From Spirochaetae bacterium HGW-Spirochaetae-1 (GTDB taxonomy: Bacteria; Spirochaetota; UBA4802; UBA5550): a stretch of 64,000 nucleotides of DNA. The position numbers and the translations under genes are program-made. Location of the stretch: NCBI GenBank assembly GCA_002839375.1, contig PGXY01000003.1, forward strand, positions 405,863 through 469,862. Reading direction: 5' to 3'. Shown here one piece after another: positions 42,980 to 51,752 of the stretch. Under the pieces are notes generated by a model. The model had not been told where the DNA came from. It searched no databases and saw nothing but the letters and a program-made list of their open reading frames with translations. Position 1 is the stretch's first letter; each line of letters opens with the position of its first letter.

Positions 42980-43302
42980 CAAATGCCACCCGAAAGCGAG
43001 GGCACGGATGTCCGAACGCGGTGGCTGCGGCCGACCCACAGGACGTGGGAAGTGCCGCGAAGGACATGGATGTCCGAGAGCGGCCGAGGACGGCACAGGA
43101 TGTGCCTCCGCAGGCCGCACAGGACGAGTTACCTGAAAGAGAGAGTCTCAAGCCCTTCGCGGCGTCTGAGCGAACGCGACCAACACGACGTTGGAAGTGC
43201 CGGCGAAGGCACGGATGCCGTGAGCCGGCCGGGGGTGGTGCAGGAGGGGCGCCGCGCTCGCGCCCCTTCTGCAAAGAGCCAAGTCCCGGCTCCACCGGGA
43301 CA
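42980..43302 (+). ncRNA. CsrB/RsmZ-like structured RNA with GGA-loop hairpins (putative CsrA sponge)
   Basis: Five or more hairpins present GGA in or beside the loop: GGGCA-CGGA-TGTCC (43000-43013, one G-U), CCCAC-AGGAC-GTGGG (43035-43049), GGACA-TGGA-TGTCC (43062-43075), GGCACA-GGA-TGTGCC (43092-43106) and GGCA-CGGA-TGCC (43208-43219). A sixth, CCAAC-ACGAC-GTTGG (43180-43194), lacks the GGA. Unpaired ACAGGACG stands at 43119-43126. Several are enclosed by outer stems: GCCACC/GGTGGC (42985-42990 with 43020-43025), GCCGC/GCGGC (43054-43058 with 43080-43084) and GCCGGC/GCCGGC (43199-43204 with 43224-43229). Repeat units at 43030-43095 and 43176-43235 differ by paired changes that keep the stems, i.e. 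covariation. The sites match the CsrA consensus (ACAnGGAnGU). A 14-bp stem (43239-43273) and GTCCCGG-CTCCA-CCGGGAC (43283-43301) close the 3' end. Open frames here have implausible protein composition. Strand is set by the GGA motifs; promoter not identified. Confidence 0.65.
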
Positions 43303-43337
43303 TAAATTCACCCGCCGTTAATAACGGCCAGACACCG

Positions 43338-44957
43338 CTATTTCCCTGCCATGATGGCTTTCACATCATCGGCAACTGCCCCTACAGGTTTGATGTCGAA
43401 GTTCTCCACCAGAACCTTGGCCACGTTTGGCGAGAGGAATGCCGGCAGCGTGGGACCGAGCCTGATACCCTTTACTCCCAGGGCAAGCAGCGCCAGGAGC
43501 ACGGCCACGGCCTTCTGCTCGTACCAGGCGATATCATAGGAGATGGGAAGCTCGTTGATATCGGCCAGGCCGAAAACCTCTTTCAGCTTCAGGGCGATGA
43601 CGGCCAGCGAATAGGAGTCGTTGCACTGCCCGGCGTCGAGAACGCGCGGTATACCGCCGATGTCTCCCAGGTTCAGCTTGTTATACCGGTACTTGGCGCA
43701 TCCCGCCGTGAGGATGACCGTATCGGCGGGAAGTTCCTGCGCCACATCGGTGAAGTAGCTGCGTCCCTTCTGCCGGCCGTCACAGCCCGCCATAACAACG
43801 AATCGCTTGATGGCGCCGGACTTAACGGCCTCCACGACCTTGTCGGCCAGCTCCAAAACCTGGTGATGGGCGAACCCGCCGGTAATGCTTCCCTTCTCTA
43901 TCTCCACCGGGGCCTTGCAGGTCTTTGCCAGTTTTATAATTTCAGAAAAATCCTTGGCGCCGCCCGCTTTTCTTTCCGGGATGTGTTTCACGCCGGGATA
44001 TCCCGCCATGCCCGAGGTAAATATCCTGTCTTTATATGAATCCTTCACGGACACGATACAGTTCGTGGTCATGAGGATGGGCCCGTTGAAGGATTCGAAT
44101 TCCTCCTGCTGCTTCCACCATGAGCCGCCGTAGTTGCCCACAAAATGCTTATATTTTTTGAAAGTCGGATAGTAGTTCGCCGGGAGCATTTCGCCGTGAG
44201 TATAGACATCGACGCCCGTGCCTTCGGTCTGCTTCAGCAGTTCATCCATGTCCTTCAGATCATGTCCTGATATAAGAATTCCCGGATTGGCGCGCGTCCC
44301 GATATTGACGCTGGTGATCTCGGGATTGCCGTAGGTCGACGTATTGGCCTGATCCAGAAGCGCCATGGTCTTCACAGCCACATCACCGGCCTTTAACACC
44401 AGGGCCACCATTTCATCAGCAGTGAGGTCTTTCGTGGTTGAAGCAAGACCCTCAACAAGAAAAGCATCGATGGCGCTGTCCCGGTATCCCAGGACCTCGG
44501 CGTGATGCGCATAGGCGGCAATACCCTTGAGCCCGTAAACCAGGAGTTCCCGCAGCGAACGCACATCTTCGTTTTCCGTTGCAAGAACGCCCGTCGACAC
44601 GGCCTTTGCCCGGAACGCATCAATCCCGTTCCCGGACCATGAGGCTGCATCATGGGCGATAACTGCACCTCCGCCCTTCACGGCATCGCGAACCTTCAGG
44701 GCCTCGGTGATGAGCGATGCTATGCGCGCCTCATCAAAATTCGCATTGGTGATGGTGGTGAAAAGAGCGCCGCTGATAAATGATCCCACGGAGGCATCGG
44801 CCTTGCCCTCCTTTTCCGCGTACAGGGAAATTCCTTTCAGGGTATGGATGAGAAGGTCCATCAAATTTGCCGTATCGGCCGTCTTGCCGCATACGCCACG
44901 CACGGTGCATCCCTCGTTTTTCGCCGTTTCCTGGCATTGATAACAGAACATGCTCAT
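43338..44957 (-). CDS. hcp: hybrid-cluster protein (hydroxylamine/NO reductase)
   Basis: A 539-residue enzyme of nitrosative-stress defence that reduces NO or hydroxylamine with a 4Fe-2S-2O hybrid cluster. The N-terminus [20 protein letters not shown] gives the C-x2-C-x8-C-x5-C ligand set of class I (strict-anaerobe type) proteins. Later cluster ligands fall in VFTHGEMLP-like [64 protein letters not shown] and [24 protein letters not shown] gives a strong ribosome site for 44957. It is divergent from its probable regulator HcpR, with a box in the spacer. Confidence 0.97.
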   Translation of the reverse strand: MSMFCYQCQETAKNEGCTVRGVCGKTADTANLMDLLIHTLKGISLYAEKEGKADASVGSFISGALFTTITNANFDEARIASLITEALKVRDAVKGGGAVIAHDAASWSGNGIDAFRAKAVSTGVLATENEDVRSLRELLVYGLKGIAAYAHHAEVLGYRDSAIDAFLVEGLASTTKDLTADEMVALVLKAGDVAVKTMALLDQANTSTYGNPEITSVNIGTRANPGILISGHDLKDMDELLKQTEGTGVDVYTHGEMLPANYYPTFKKYKHFVGNYGGSWWKQQEEFESFNGPILMTTNCIVSVKDSYKDRIFTSGMAGYPGVKHIPERKAGGAKDFSEIIKLAKTCKAPVEIEKGSITGGFAHHQVLELADKVVEAVKSGAIKRFVVMAGCDGRQKGRSYFTDVAQELPADTVILTAGCAKYRYNKLNLGDIGGIPRVLDAGQCNDSYSLAVIALKLKEVFGLADINELPISYDIAWYEQKAVAVLLALLALGVKGIRLGPTLPAFLSPNVAKVLVENFDIKPVGAVADDVKAIMAGK

Positions 44958-45106
44958 GGTATATCTCCTTAAACAATAATAGTGATAATATAGCAGTATT
45001 TACAGCCCGTTTCTCTTTTCTCGTGTCACTATGTCCGATATTTTAACGGCATCGTGAAAAAACTCTTGATCGAAGAGTGTACAGGGGAAATAAACTGTTT
45101 ATGCCT

Positions 45107-45150
45107 ATAATAAAAGGGAAATGAACCACTTGTGCATTGACCTAAGTCAA
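45107..45150 (-). promoter_or_regulatory. HcpR-type operator and -10 element between hcp and hcpR
   Basis: TTGAC-CTAA-GTCAA (45137-45150) is the HcpR-type palindrome. On the minus strand TATTAT (45112-45107) is a possible hcp -10, placing the box near -43, consistent with activation; the hcp leader would then be about 143 nt. The same box ends 20 bp before the regulator's ATG, where it could mediate autoregulation. The rest of the spacer shows no second box. Confidence 0.75.
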
Positions 45151-45170
45151 CAGCGGGAGAGAAAAAGAAC

Positions 45171-45827
45171 ATGAAGGATATTATGCATGCCCTGAAGGAA
45201 TCGGACCTCTTCAAAGACCTCGATGAGACGTCACTGAAGGAACTGGCGGAACTCTGCCGGATACATGAGCTTAAAACAAAGGAAGTTCTCTTTCATGAAG
45301 GCTTCGAGGGATCGCATTCCTATTACCTCACGAAGGGAGCCCTGCGCCTTTTCAAGACTTCCTTTGAGGGAGAGGAAACAACGATAAAGATCATACATCC
45401 CGGTGAATTTTTCGCCGAGGTCGTGCTCTTCGGCTCCACCACCTATCCGGTGACGGCCATTGCCGTGGCCGATTCCGAGGTGCTTGCCCTGCACCGTGAT
45501 TCTTTTCTGCACATGCTGGAGAGCCCCGGGGGACGAAACGGTTTCATCGCCTCGCTTTTCCGGAAACTGCGTTTCCTCTCGGACCGCATCCACTATCTCA
45601 CGGCCCATGATGTGGAGGACCGATTTTTTCATTTTCTTTCCGACAACTACGGGAAACAGTACCACTATACCATCACCATTCCCAAGAAGGACATAGCCTC
45701 GGCCATCGGCACCATTCCCGAGACCTTTTCGCGGCTCATCCTGCGCCTGACAAAACGGGGCATCATCGCCTGGAAGGAAAACACGCTTATCCTGAAAGAG
45801 GGATTCTGGGATGAAAGTGATTTTTAA
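45171..45827 (+). CDS. hcpR: CRP/FNR-family regulator of HcpR type
   Basis: A 218-residue regulator with an N-terminal cyclic-nucleotide-binding-like domain (LKTKEVLFHEGFEGSHSYYL, IIHPGEFFAEVVLFGSTTYP) and a C-terminal winged HTH (IPKKDIASAIGTIPETFSRL, then LTKRGIIAWKENTLIL). FNR's four-cysteine cluster set is absent, as in HcpR, which senses NO through haem. It is divergent from hcp across a TTGAC-N4-GTCAA box, and a second such box is in front of the ferredoxin operon. It is probably an activator of both. It overlaps the convergent dehydrogenase gene by 4 bp. Confidence 0.85.
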   Translation: MKDIMHALKESDLFKDLDETSLKELAELCRIHELKTKEVLFHEGFEGSHSYYLTKGALRLFKTSFEGEETTIKIIHPGEFFAEVVLFGSTTYPVTAIAVADSEVLALHRDSFLHMLESPGGRNGFIASLFRKLRFLSDRIHYLTAHDVEDRFFHFLSDNYGKQYHYTITIPKKDIASAIGTIPETFSRLILRLTKRGIIAWKENTLILKEGFWDESDF

Positions 45828-46930
45828 AAAGGAAAGTCGTACCCTTTTATCTTGAGTTCATCACGCATGGTGATGATCTCCTGCTGGAGGCTCTCGGTTA
45901 CAGGGACTCCCTTGTCCTTCCGCTCGAGCCAGACGTCGTGTTCCTTTTCTCCGGCCGTGTAGATGCGGGGCTGCCCGGGCATCTTCTTCGAAGCGCGCAG
46001 GGCCCGGAGTATCTCTCCCGTGGTCTTTTTAAACTCGTCGAGCTCCGTAAACTGCGATACATCAACGGCCATGAAAAAATGGCCCAGCCTGTAGGGGACT
46101 TTATTCCCGTTCTCAAAACCGCTCAGCATCTTCAGGTAGGCCCCGCCCTGGAGCGCGGCACAGAGTATCTCCACCACCGTGGCATAGCCGTATCCCTTGT
46201 ATCCGCCCATCTCCTCGCCAATTCCTCCCAGGGGAGTGAGCGCCGCCGTGCCGTCGATGAGGTCCTTCAGCGTGAGCTGGGCATCGGTACCGGCGGTGCC
46301 GTCCTCGCGGATGACCCATCCCTCGGGAAGGTCTTTCCCGTGACGGGCGTAAACTTCTATCTTGCCGCGCTGGGTCACTGATGTGGCGCAGTCTATCACA
46401 AAGGGGAAATCCTCATCAGTGGGGATGCCGAACACCAGGGGATTGGTTCCCAGCATGTTCTCGATGCCGAAGGTCGGCGCTATGGAGGGCCGCGCGTTGG
46501 AGCCCGTGATGCCGATCATGCCGTTGTCCGCGGCCATGATGGAATAATATCCCGCTATGCCGTAATGCGTTGAGTTCCGCACGGCCACCATGCCCATGCC
46601 GAATTTTCGGGCCTTGTCTATGGCCATCTGCATGGAGCGCTGCCCCACGACATGGCCCATACCGTTGTTGCCGTCGATGACCGCCGTTGTGGGGCCTTCC
46701 TTTACAATATCGAATTTCGTTTTCGGGTTCTGGATTCCCTCTTTGATGCGGTCATAATATATGGGTTTCAGACGGTTGATTCCATGGGATTCGATGCCGC
46801 GCTTGTCAGCGGTGATAAGAACCTCGGCGCATATGCGGGCCTCGTTTTCCGGAACACCCAGGCCCATGAAGACATCGGCCATGAATTTTTCCATAACATC
46901 AAACTGTATCCAGACACTTTTATCGCTCAT
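45824..46930 (-). CDS. Ldh-family (malate/L-lactate/ureidoglycolate-type) dehydrogenase
   Basis: A 368-residue NAD(P)-dependent oxidoreductase of the Ldh_2/YlbC family, which is unrelated in fold to classical lactate dehydrogenases. Motifs include ADKRGIESHGINRL (His and Arg of the active site), DGNNGMGHVVGQ, VAVRNSTHYGIAGYY, GSNARPSIAPTFG and LGTNPLVFG, and the C-terminal GGIGEEMGGYKGYG. AAGGAG precedes the ATG at 46930. It reduces a 2-oxo-acid or oxidises a 2-hydroxy-acid; the substrate is not known. It is convergent with hcpR and alone. Confidence 0.93.
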   Translation of the reverse strand: MSDKSVWIQFDVMEKFMADVFMGLGVPENEARICAEVLITADKRGIESHGINRLKPIYYDRIKEGIQNPKTKFDIVKEGPTTAVIDGNNGMGHVVGQRSMQMAIDKARKFGMGMVAVRNSTHYGIAGYYSIMAADNGMIGITGSNARPSIAPTFGIENMLGTNPLVFGIPTDEDFPFVIDCATSVTQRGKIEVYARHGKDLPEGWVIREDGTAGTDAQLTLKDLIDGTAALTPLGGIGEEMGGYKGYGYATVVEILCAALQGGAYLKMLSGFENGNKVPYRLGHFFMAVDVSQFTELDEFKKTTGEILRALRASKKMPGQPRIYTAGEKEHDVWLERKDKGVPVTESLQQEIITMRDELKIKGYDFPF

Positions 46931-47147
46931 TGAAGGCTCCTTGTTCTATTTCAGAATTTACGGCGGTTTCCCCGTGGACGAGGGACACATCTAACAGAAA
47001 ATAAATATCAGGCAAGCAGAAAATATAGTCCTTTCCGTAAAGATAGCCTCAATTCAAGGATGGAATGCGAAAACATGCCAAAAAAGGTTTTCCACAGCAT
47101 ACTATTCGCTCAAAAGGTTGTAATATAATCCCACAATCCCGGGCTGC

Positions 47148-47285
47148 CCTGGCCAGAATATCGATAAACCTGATCGCACCCTGAATCACTTTCACGACTC
47201 TGGAGAGCAGGAGATCCCCGGTTTTATGACCGAAGGTATCATTGATAAGTTTGAAATTGTCAATATCGATATAGACCAGAGCAAG
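47148..47285 (-). pseudogene. remnant of a GGDEF (diguanylate cyclase) domain
   Basis: Minus-strand residues LALVYIDIDNFKLINDTFGH, KTGDLLLSRVVKVIQ and RFIDILARA match the first half of a GGDEF domain (DxDxFKxINDTxGHxxGD). After ARA the expected GGDEF active site reads ARDCG, and downstream sequence is not protein-like. No start or earlier domain is present. It is a decayed fragment. Confidence 0.7.
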
Positions 47286-47356
47286 CTTGAAGTAGCATAG
47301 AATTTTCTTGACATAAAAACAACAATTCATTATCATTTTTTCTAGTGGAGATACCC

Positions 47357-47578
47357 ATGGTAAAAAAATTATCAAATTACATAGTTCTGTCTTTCGTCAT
47401 AATTGTGACAATCATTTCAATGGCAAACCTGAATAGTGTAGCCGTAAAGATATTGTTTTTTACTTTTGAAGTTCCACTGATTTTCCTTATATATTTGCTT
47501 GTAATAATTGGCTTCCTCGCAGGGTATCTTACAAAAGGAATTATGGATCACCGAAAAAAGAAGGAATCCGATCAATAG
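47357..47578 (+). CDS. small LapA-domain-like membrane protein
   Basis: 73 residues: a first helix (YIVLSFVIIVTIISMANL), the NLNSVAVKILFFTFEVPLIFLIYL turn typical of LapA/DUF1049 proteins (N-x-x-x-V-x-I-x-F...PL), a second helix (LLVIIGFLAGYLTKG) and a basic cytosolic tail. LapA proteins take part in lipopolysaccharide assembly or its regulation. The ATG at 47357 has GGAG six bases before it; the frame extends upstream to 47345. No LPS gene is adjacent, so the role here is only suggested. Confidence 0.7.
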   Translation: MVKKLSNYIVLSFVIIVTIISMANLNSVAVKILFFTFEVPLIFLIYLLVIIGFLAGYLTKGIMDHRKKKESDQ

Positions 47579-47749
47579 AAAATAATAGTTTATTATTTCT
47601 TCCCTTAATTTAAATCTAATCTGAACAAATATGGCATCACCAATTATCGAAAACGATTCTTTTCTATAACAAATTACTGATGTGTAAAATTACCGGATCG
47701 TCTTCAGTGTATATTTCTCTGAAGACTCTACAATACATTATTGTCATCA

Positions 47750-49474
47750 TCAACGAAGAACAGTCTGATCTTTCCCATCATTCGTCTCCTGCGCATCAAT
47801 GGGCAGGCGGATAAAAAAAGTGGTTCCCTTATTCTCCTGTGACGACAATCGTATGGAACCATGATGCTTCTTTTTTACAATAGCATAGGAAATGGCGAGC
47901 CCCTGACCGGTCCCCTGGCCGACTTCCTTTGTAGTGAAAAAGGGATCAAAGATTTTGGGAATGTTCGCTTTCGTAATGCCGATCCCATTGTCACTGATGG
48001 TGATCTCCACGCTCTTCCCGACATTTTTTGTTCCGATCCCGATATATCCCCTGCTGATATGCCCTGCCGCTATAGATGATTTAATAGCTTGCGAAGCATT
48101 TACCAGCATATTCAATAAAACCTGGCTGATTTCAGCGGGAAAACAGAGTATTTCCGGAAGCGATAAATCCAGGGCCGTTTCAACATCCGAATCATATTTC
48201 CATTCACTGCGTAAAATAGTAATAGTATCTTGTATAATCTTGTTTATATTTGAGAATACCTTCGAGTCATTCCCGGGATGTGAAAAAGTCTTCATTGATT
48301 TAACGATCTGTATAACTCTATTAATTCCTTCCAGAGACTGGTCAATGGCCTGGGGAATCTCCTTTTTAAGAAATTCAATATCGAGGCTGCTTTGCAGATT
48401 CTCCAGACGTTCTACCCCCTCCTCCACAGCACTCTCCCCGGAACTGGTCTTGATACTTCGGATGAATCCCAAACAGGTTTCATACATGCCGAGTATGTTC
48501 GAAAAGGAATCTTTCAAAAAATGGGTATTATCGCTGATGTATTGCATGGGAGTATTAATTTCGTGCGCCACGCCTGATGCCAGTTCACCGATGGATTTCA
48601 GTTTCTGGTCCTGCAAAATCTGCATTTCCATCATTTTTTTTTCGGTTATATCCCTGCCGTAGATCAGAAATCCTCTCATCCTGCCGTCATTACTTTTAAT
48701 GGGACTGATGGTTATGCCGAGAGTACGGTCCACCCCGTCAGAGGTGGTAAGTGTAATTTCCGGAAGACTCACGGCCTCTCCGGTCGTCATTCCTTCGGCG
48801 ATACCGAGATAAATCTCCTTCCAGTCCCATTGCAGTCCGATGACGATTTTATTCATGTTTTTACCGATTGCGTCATGAGCCTTTATCTGAAAGACAGCTT
48901 CAGCATTGGCGTTCCAGTGCGTGATTATATCTTCGAACGAAACACCGATGAGTATGGAGTTTATTGCCGAGAGGAGATTATATTCCTCATACATTGCAGC
49001 AGTGCCGGGATATAATTCATTTCCGGGTGAAATGCATCCTGCTTTTATTATATTAATGTTAAGACACAGAGTCTCTTCGTTAACGGAAAACAGGGAGTAA
49101 GTCCGCAATTCCTTGCTGTCTTTATTCATCGCCTTCATTGTTGTACACCCGTTGGAGCTCACGAGATCGACCGCCAGGCTTTTCCAGCCGGTAAATATTT
49201 TTGAAAAAGTCTTGTATTCAGTAATAATCGATTTGCCCGCGTCGATATTCTTTATCTGAGTATGAAAGGACCTGTTGGCCTTTACAACGATCAGGTCACC
49301 AGCAGATCCATTCTTACAAAGGACACGGAGCAATACTGCGGGATTACATGACTCATCAAAGACTTTTTCATACACAGTCCCCAAGGATACACTGTTCATT
49401 GCTGTTTTGCACCTGTATTCTATCGTTAAACATTCGATCAACCTCAGTATATCACCTCTGAAAAGCTCTGTCAA
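47750..49474 (-). CDS. soluble PAS sensor histidine kinase
   Basis: A 574-residue cytosolic kinase without membrane helices. Residues 1-~165 are an unassigned sensor region. A PAS domain (ITHWNANAEAVFQIKAHDAIGKNM, with a PAC-like FLIYGRDITEKK) follows. The H-box is GELASGVAHEINTPMQYI, then a long insert and the ATPase boxes NMLVNASQAIK, SDNGIGIT, DPFFTTKEVGQGTGQGLA. It is a typical two-component kinase (HisKA_4-like, NtrB/ZraS relatives). No cognate response regulator is next to it. A GTCTTCAG/CTGAAGAC stem (47700-47726) is 23 bp past its stop. Confidence 0.88.
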   Translation of the reverse strand: MTELFRGDILRLIECLTIEYRCKTAMNSVSLGTVYEKVFDESCNPAVLLRVLCKNGSAGDLIVVKANRSFHTQIKNIDAGKSIITEYKTFSKIFTGWKSLAVDLVSSNGCTTMKAMNKDSKELRTYSLFSVNEETLCLNINIIKAGCISPGNELYPGTAAMYEEYNLLSAINSILIGVSFEDIITHWNANAEAVFQIKAHDAIGKNMNKIVIGLQWDWKEIYLGIAEGMTTGEAVSLPEITLTTSDGVDRTLGITISPIKSNDGRMRGFLIYGRDITEKKMMEMQILQDQKLKSIGELASGVAHEINTPMQYISDNTHFLKDSFSNILGMYETCLGFIRSIKTSSGESAVEEGVERLENLQSSLDIEFLKKEIPQAIDQSLEGINRVIQIVKSMKTFSHPGNDSKVFSNINKIIQDTITILRSEWKYDSDVETALDLSLPEILCFPAEISQVLLNMLVNASQAIKSSIAAGHISRGYIGIGTKNVGKSVEITISDNGIGITKANIPKIFDPFFTTKEVGQGTGQGLAISYAIVKKKHHGSIRLSSQENKGTTFFIRLPIDAQETNDGKDQTVLR

Positions 49475-49750
49475 TGGCGTTGATTGCTTTATTATTCCAT
49501 TTATATTTAATGTTAATTAAATTCCTTAACCAGTAATGGTTTCCAAAATCCGGACCGGTCGCTGTGAATATTAATAAATTACCTGATGGACTGCCTTTCA
49601 TGTTCACAACAACGGAAAACTTCCCGATAAAACACACCATTCGACATTTCTACGGTTCTTATATCCCACAATTTGAAATAAAAATGAATTGCACGATGGG
49701 CGGTCCTTGTATAGAATTGAAAACGCCAAAAAAACTAACGGAGATATGAC

Positions 49751-50815
49751 ATGCTCAACCTGCTCAAGGGAAGAAAAGGAAAAATAGGCCTCCCCGCCGG
49801 GACCCTCCTCCACGTGGGTGAACAAAAGGCCGCTGAGGTCCGCATAACGCTCATAGACTACAACCAGAACGACCTTCACGAGCAGGAAATCAGCGATGTC
49901 AGGGACTGTATACCCTTTCTGAAAACCGAGGGGATTACCTGGATCAATGTCTGCGGCCTCCACGATACCACGGTCATTGAAAGTATCGGTAATATATTCG
50001 GGCTCCATCCACTGATACTGGAAGACATCCTCAATACGAACCATCGCCCTAAGATCGAAGACTACGACGATTACATCTTCACTGTTTTGAAGATGATTGA
50101 TTATGATATGGAGAAAGATGAAATACAGATAGAGCAGTACAGCATCATTCTGGGCTCAAATTTCATCATCACGTTCCAGGAGCAGTCCGGCGGCGTCTTC
50201 AACATTATATGGGACCGCGTTCGTTCCAGCAAGGGACGCCTGAGAAAAATGGGACTGGATTATCTCCACTACTCGCTCCTGGATGTTATTGTGGACCATA
50301 ATTTCCTGCTGCTGGAAAAAATCGGCGAACGCATTGAAGACATAGAAGAGGAACTCACCACGGACCCTACGCCGACCACGCTCCAGTCTATCCACAGGCT
50401 CAAGAGGGAGATGATATACCTGCGGAGATCCGTATGGCCCCTGCGGGAGATAATAGGCTTTCTCCAGCGTACCGAATCGCATCTCATATCGGACAGCGTC
50501 ATGCCTTACCTGCGGGACGTTTACGACCACACCGTCCAGGTCATTGACACCATCGAGACATTCCGCGACATGATATCCAACATGTTGGACATCTATCTCT
50601 CGAGCATGAGCAACAGGATGAACGAAGTCATGAAGGTCCTTACCATTATCTCCACTACCTTCATTCCCCTGACATTCATCGCCGGCGTGTACGGCATGAA
50701 TTTTAAATTTATGCCTGAACTGGAAACCCCCCTGGGATACCCCGTCATTATGGGAATCATGTTTTTCATCGGGATCGGCATGGTGATTTATTTCAGGAGA
50801 AAAAACTGGCTGTGA
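49751..50815 (+). CDS. corA: CorA-family magnesium/cobalt transporter
   Basis: A 354-residue inner-membrane channel for Mg2+ (also Co2+ or Ni2+). The long soluble funnel domain includes TLIDYNQNDLHEQEI, WINVCGLHD, HPLILEDILNTNHRPKIED and YIFTVLKMIDYD. Two C-terminal helices follow the signature YGMNFKFMPEL (GMN motif) and IMGIMFFIGIGMVIYF, and the basic tail RRKNW is correct. GGAGATATGAC precedes the ATG. Upstream 276 bp up to the kinase gene are AT-rich without a recognisable riboswitch. Confidence 0.96.
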   Translation: MLNLLKGRKGKIGLPAGTLLHVGEQKAAEVRITLIDYNQNDLHEQEISDVRDCIPFLKTEGITWINVCGLHDTTVIESIGNIFGLHPLILEDILNTNHRPKIEDYDDYIFTVLKMIDYDMEKDEIQIEQYSIILGSNFIITFQEQSGGVFNIIWDRVRSSKGRLRKMGLDYLHYSLLDVIVDHNFLLLEKIGERIEDIEEELTTDPTPTTLQSIHRLKREMIYLRRSVWPLREIIGFLQRTESHLISDSVMPYLRDVYDHTVQVIDTIETFRDMISNMLDIYLSSMSNRMNEVMKVLTIISTTFIPLTFIAGVYGMNFKFMPELETPLGYPVIMGIMFFIGIGMVIYFRRKNWL

Positions 50816-50818
50816 ATT

Positions 50819-51247
50819 CTAAGCCTCCAGCTTTGACTTCAAGGCTGCGAGGCTTTCCTCGGCCTCCTTCTCATTCTGCTTGAGGACAAGCTTCTCGGCC
50901 ACTTTTCCCAGCACCGGGATGGGCACCGAGTAATCAATGTCCAGCTTTAGTTCTGTAGTTCCGCCCAGGTCCCTGAAATTAAAGTCCCAGACAGCATCAA
51001 TACCACCGGTGCTGTGTACCACCTGTTTTTTATTGGGGATATGTTCGATAATTTCAGAATCACCGTTAAAAGTAATACCGGCCATTTTGTACGTCCACTT
51101 AAAATGATCTCCTTTCCCGCTTCCGGAAATATCGCTGGATGTTTCCATGCTGCGAATCCACTCCGGTGAGTGATGGGCGTCGGTTATATACCGATAGACC
51201 TGATCAACAGGGGCTTTGATATTCACGCTCTTTTCAACATGTGCCAT
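50819..51247 (-). CDS. SRPBCC/polyketide-cyclase-like protein (CoxG type)
   Basis: A 142-residue lipid-binding-fold protein. MAHVEKSVNIKAPVDQVYRY and ...PEWIRSMETSSDISG match the START/SRPBCC N-terminus, and the last helix (EESLAALKSKLE) closes the hydrophobic cavity. These proteins bind hydrophobic ligands; function is unknown. It starts 27 nt after the membrane-protein gene with AGGAGG, so the two form an operon. It ends 3 bp from convergent corA. Confidence 0.85.
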   Translation of the reverse strand: MAHVEKSVNIKAPVDQVYRYITDAHHSPEWIRSMETSSDISGSGKGDHFKWTYKMAGITFNGDSEIIEHIPNKKQVVHSTGGIDAVWDFNFRDLGGTTELKLDIDYSVPIPVLGKVAEKLVLKQNEKEAEESLAALKSKLEA

Positions 51248-51274
51248 GATTCAATCCTCCTTTACATGGTTTTT

Positions 51275-51649
51275 TCAATCTTTCGCCAGGAACCGACAGT
51301 ACCCCAGACCCAGGGCAAGCACCAGCCAGATACCCACATTAAACCATCCCAGGGCATTTGTGACACCGGCAAGCTGAGCCAGGAGGGCAACAACGAATCC
51401 TATACTGTCGCATATCAGTAATGACAACAGCACTCCCTGGCGGAGGTCATTCTTATCGGTATTCGATACAAACCAGCAGATGAGGCCTATTCCCAGAAAA
51501 CAGGCTCCAGTATAATTAACAAAGAGCATACCTGCGCTGTCCACTGTTGCTCCGAAGAGAGATACAAGCCACCCGCCTGCCAGAAGCGTGCCAATCCCGA
51601 AAATAACTGAAACAACCGATTTGAACTTCATAAATATACTCACTGTCAT
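51275..51649 (-). CDS. four-helix membrane protein, hypothetical
   Basis: 124 residues with four membrane segments (VVSVIFGIGTLLAGGWLVSL, LFVNYTGACFLGIGLICWFV, LLSLLICDSIGFVVALLAQL, FNVGIWLVLALGLGYCRF). GGAGG six bases before the ATG at 51649 favours this over the 51655 start. It is co-transcribed with the SRPBCC protein. No family name can be given. Confidence 0.75.
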   Translation of the reverse strand: MTVSIFMKFKSVVSVIFGIGTLLAGGWLVSLFGATVDSAGMLFVNYTGACFLGIGLICWFVSNTDKNDLRQGVLLSLLICDSIGFVVALLAQLAGVTNALGWFNVGIWLVLALGLGYCRFLAKD

Positions 51650-51752
51650 AACCATCCTCCTGCATTATTTTAATATTATGCTCTCTTCACCATATTTTGG
51701 GAAGATCACAAGAAGACCGCGAAGAGCACGTAGTTCCGAACAACAGTTTCAC

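Noticed and set aside
42938-43321. Plus-strand frames of 127 and 94 residues across the hairpin region
   Set aside because: They are rich in Arg, Pro and Gly with no ribosome site or protein-like pattern. The bases are explained by paired stems of an RNA, and covariation keeps pairing and not codons.
49475-49750. Mg-sensing riboswitch before corA
   Set aside because: The 276-bp spacer is AT-rich and I could not find the conserved helices of M-box or ykkC-type motifs.
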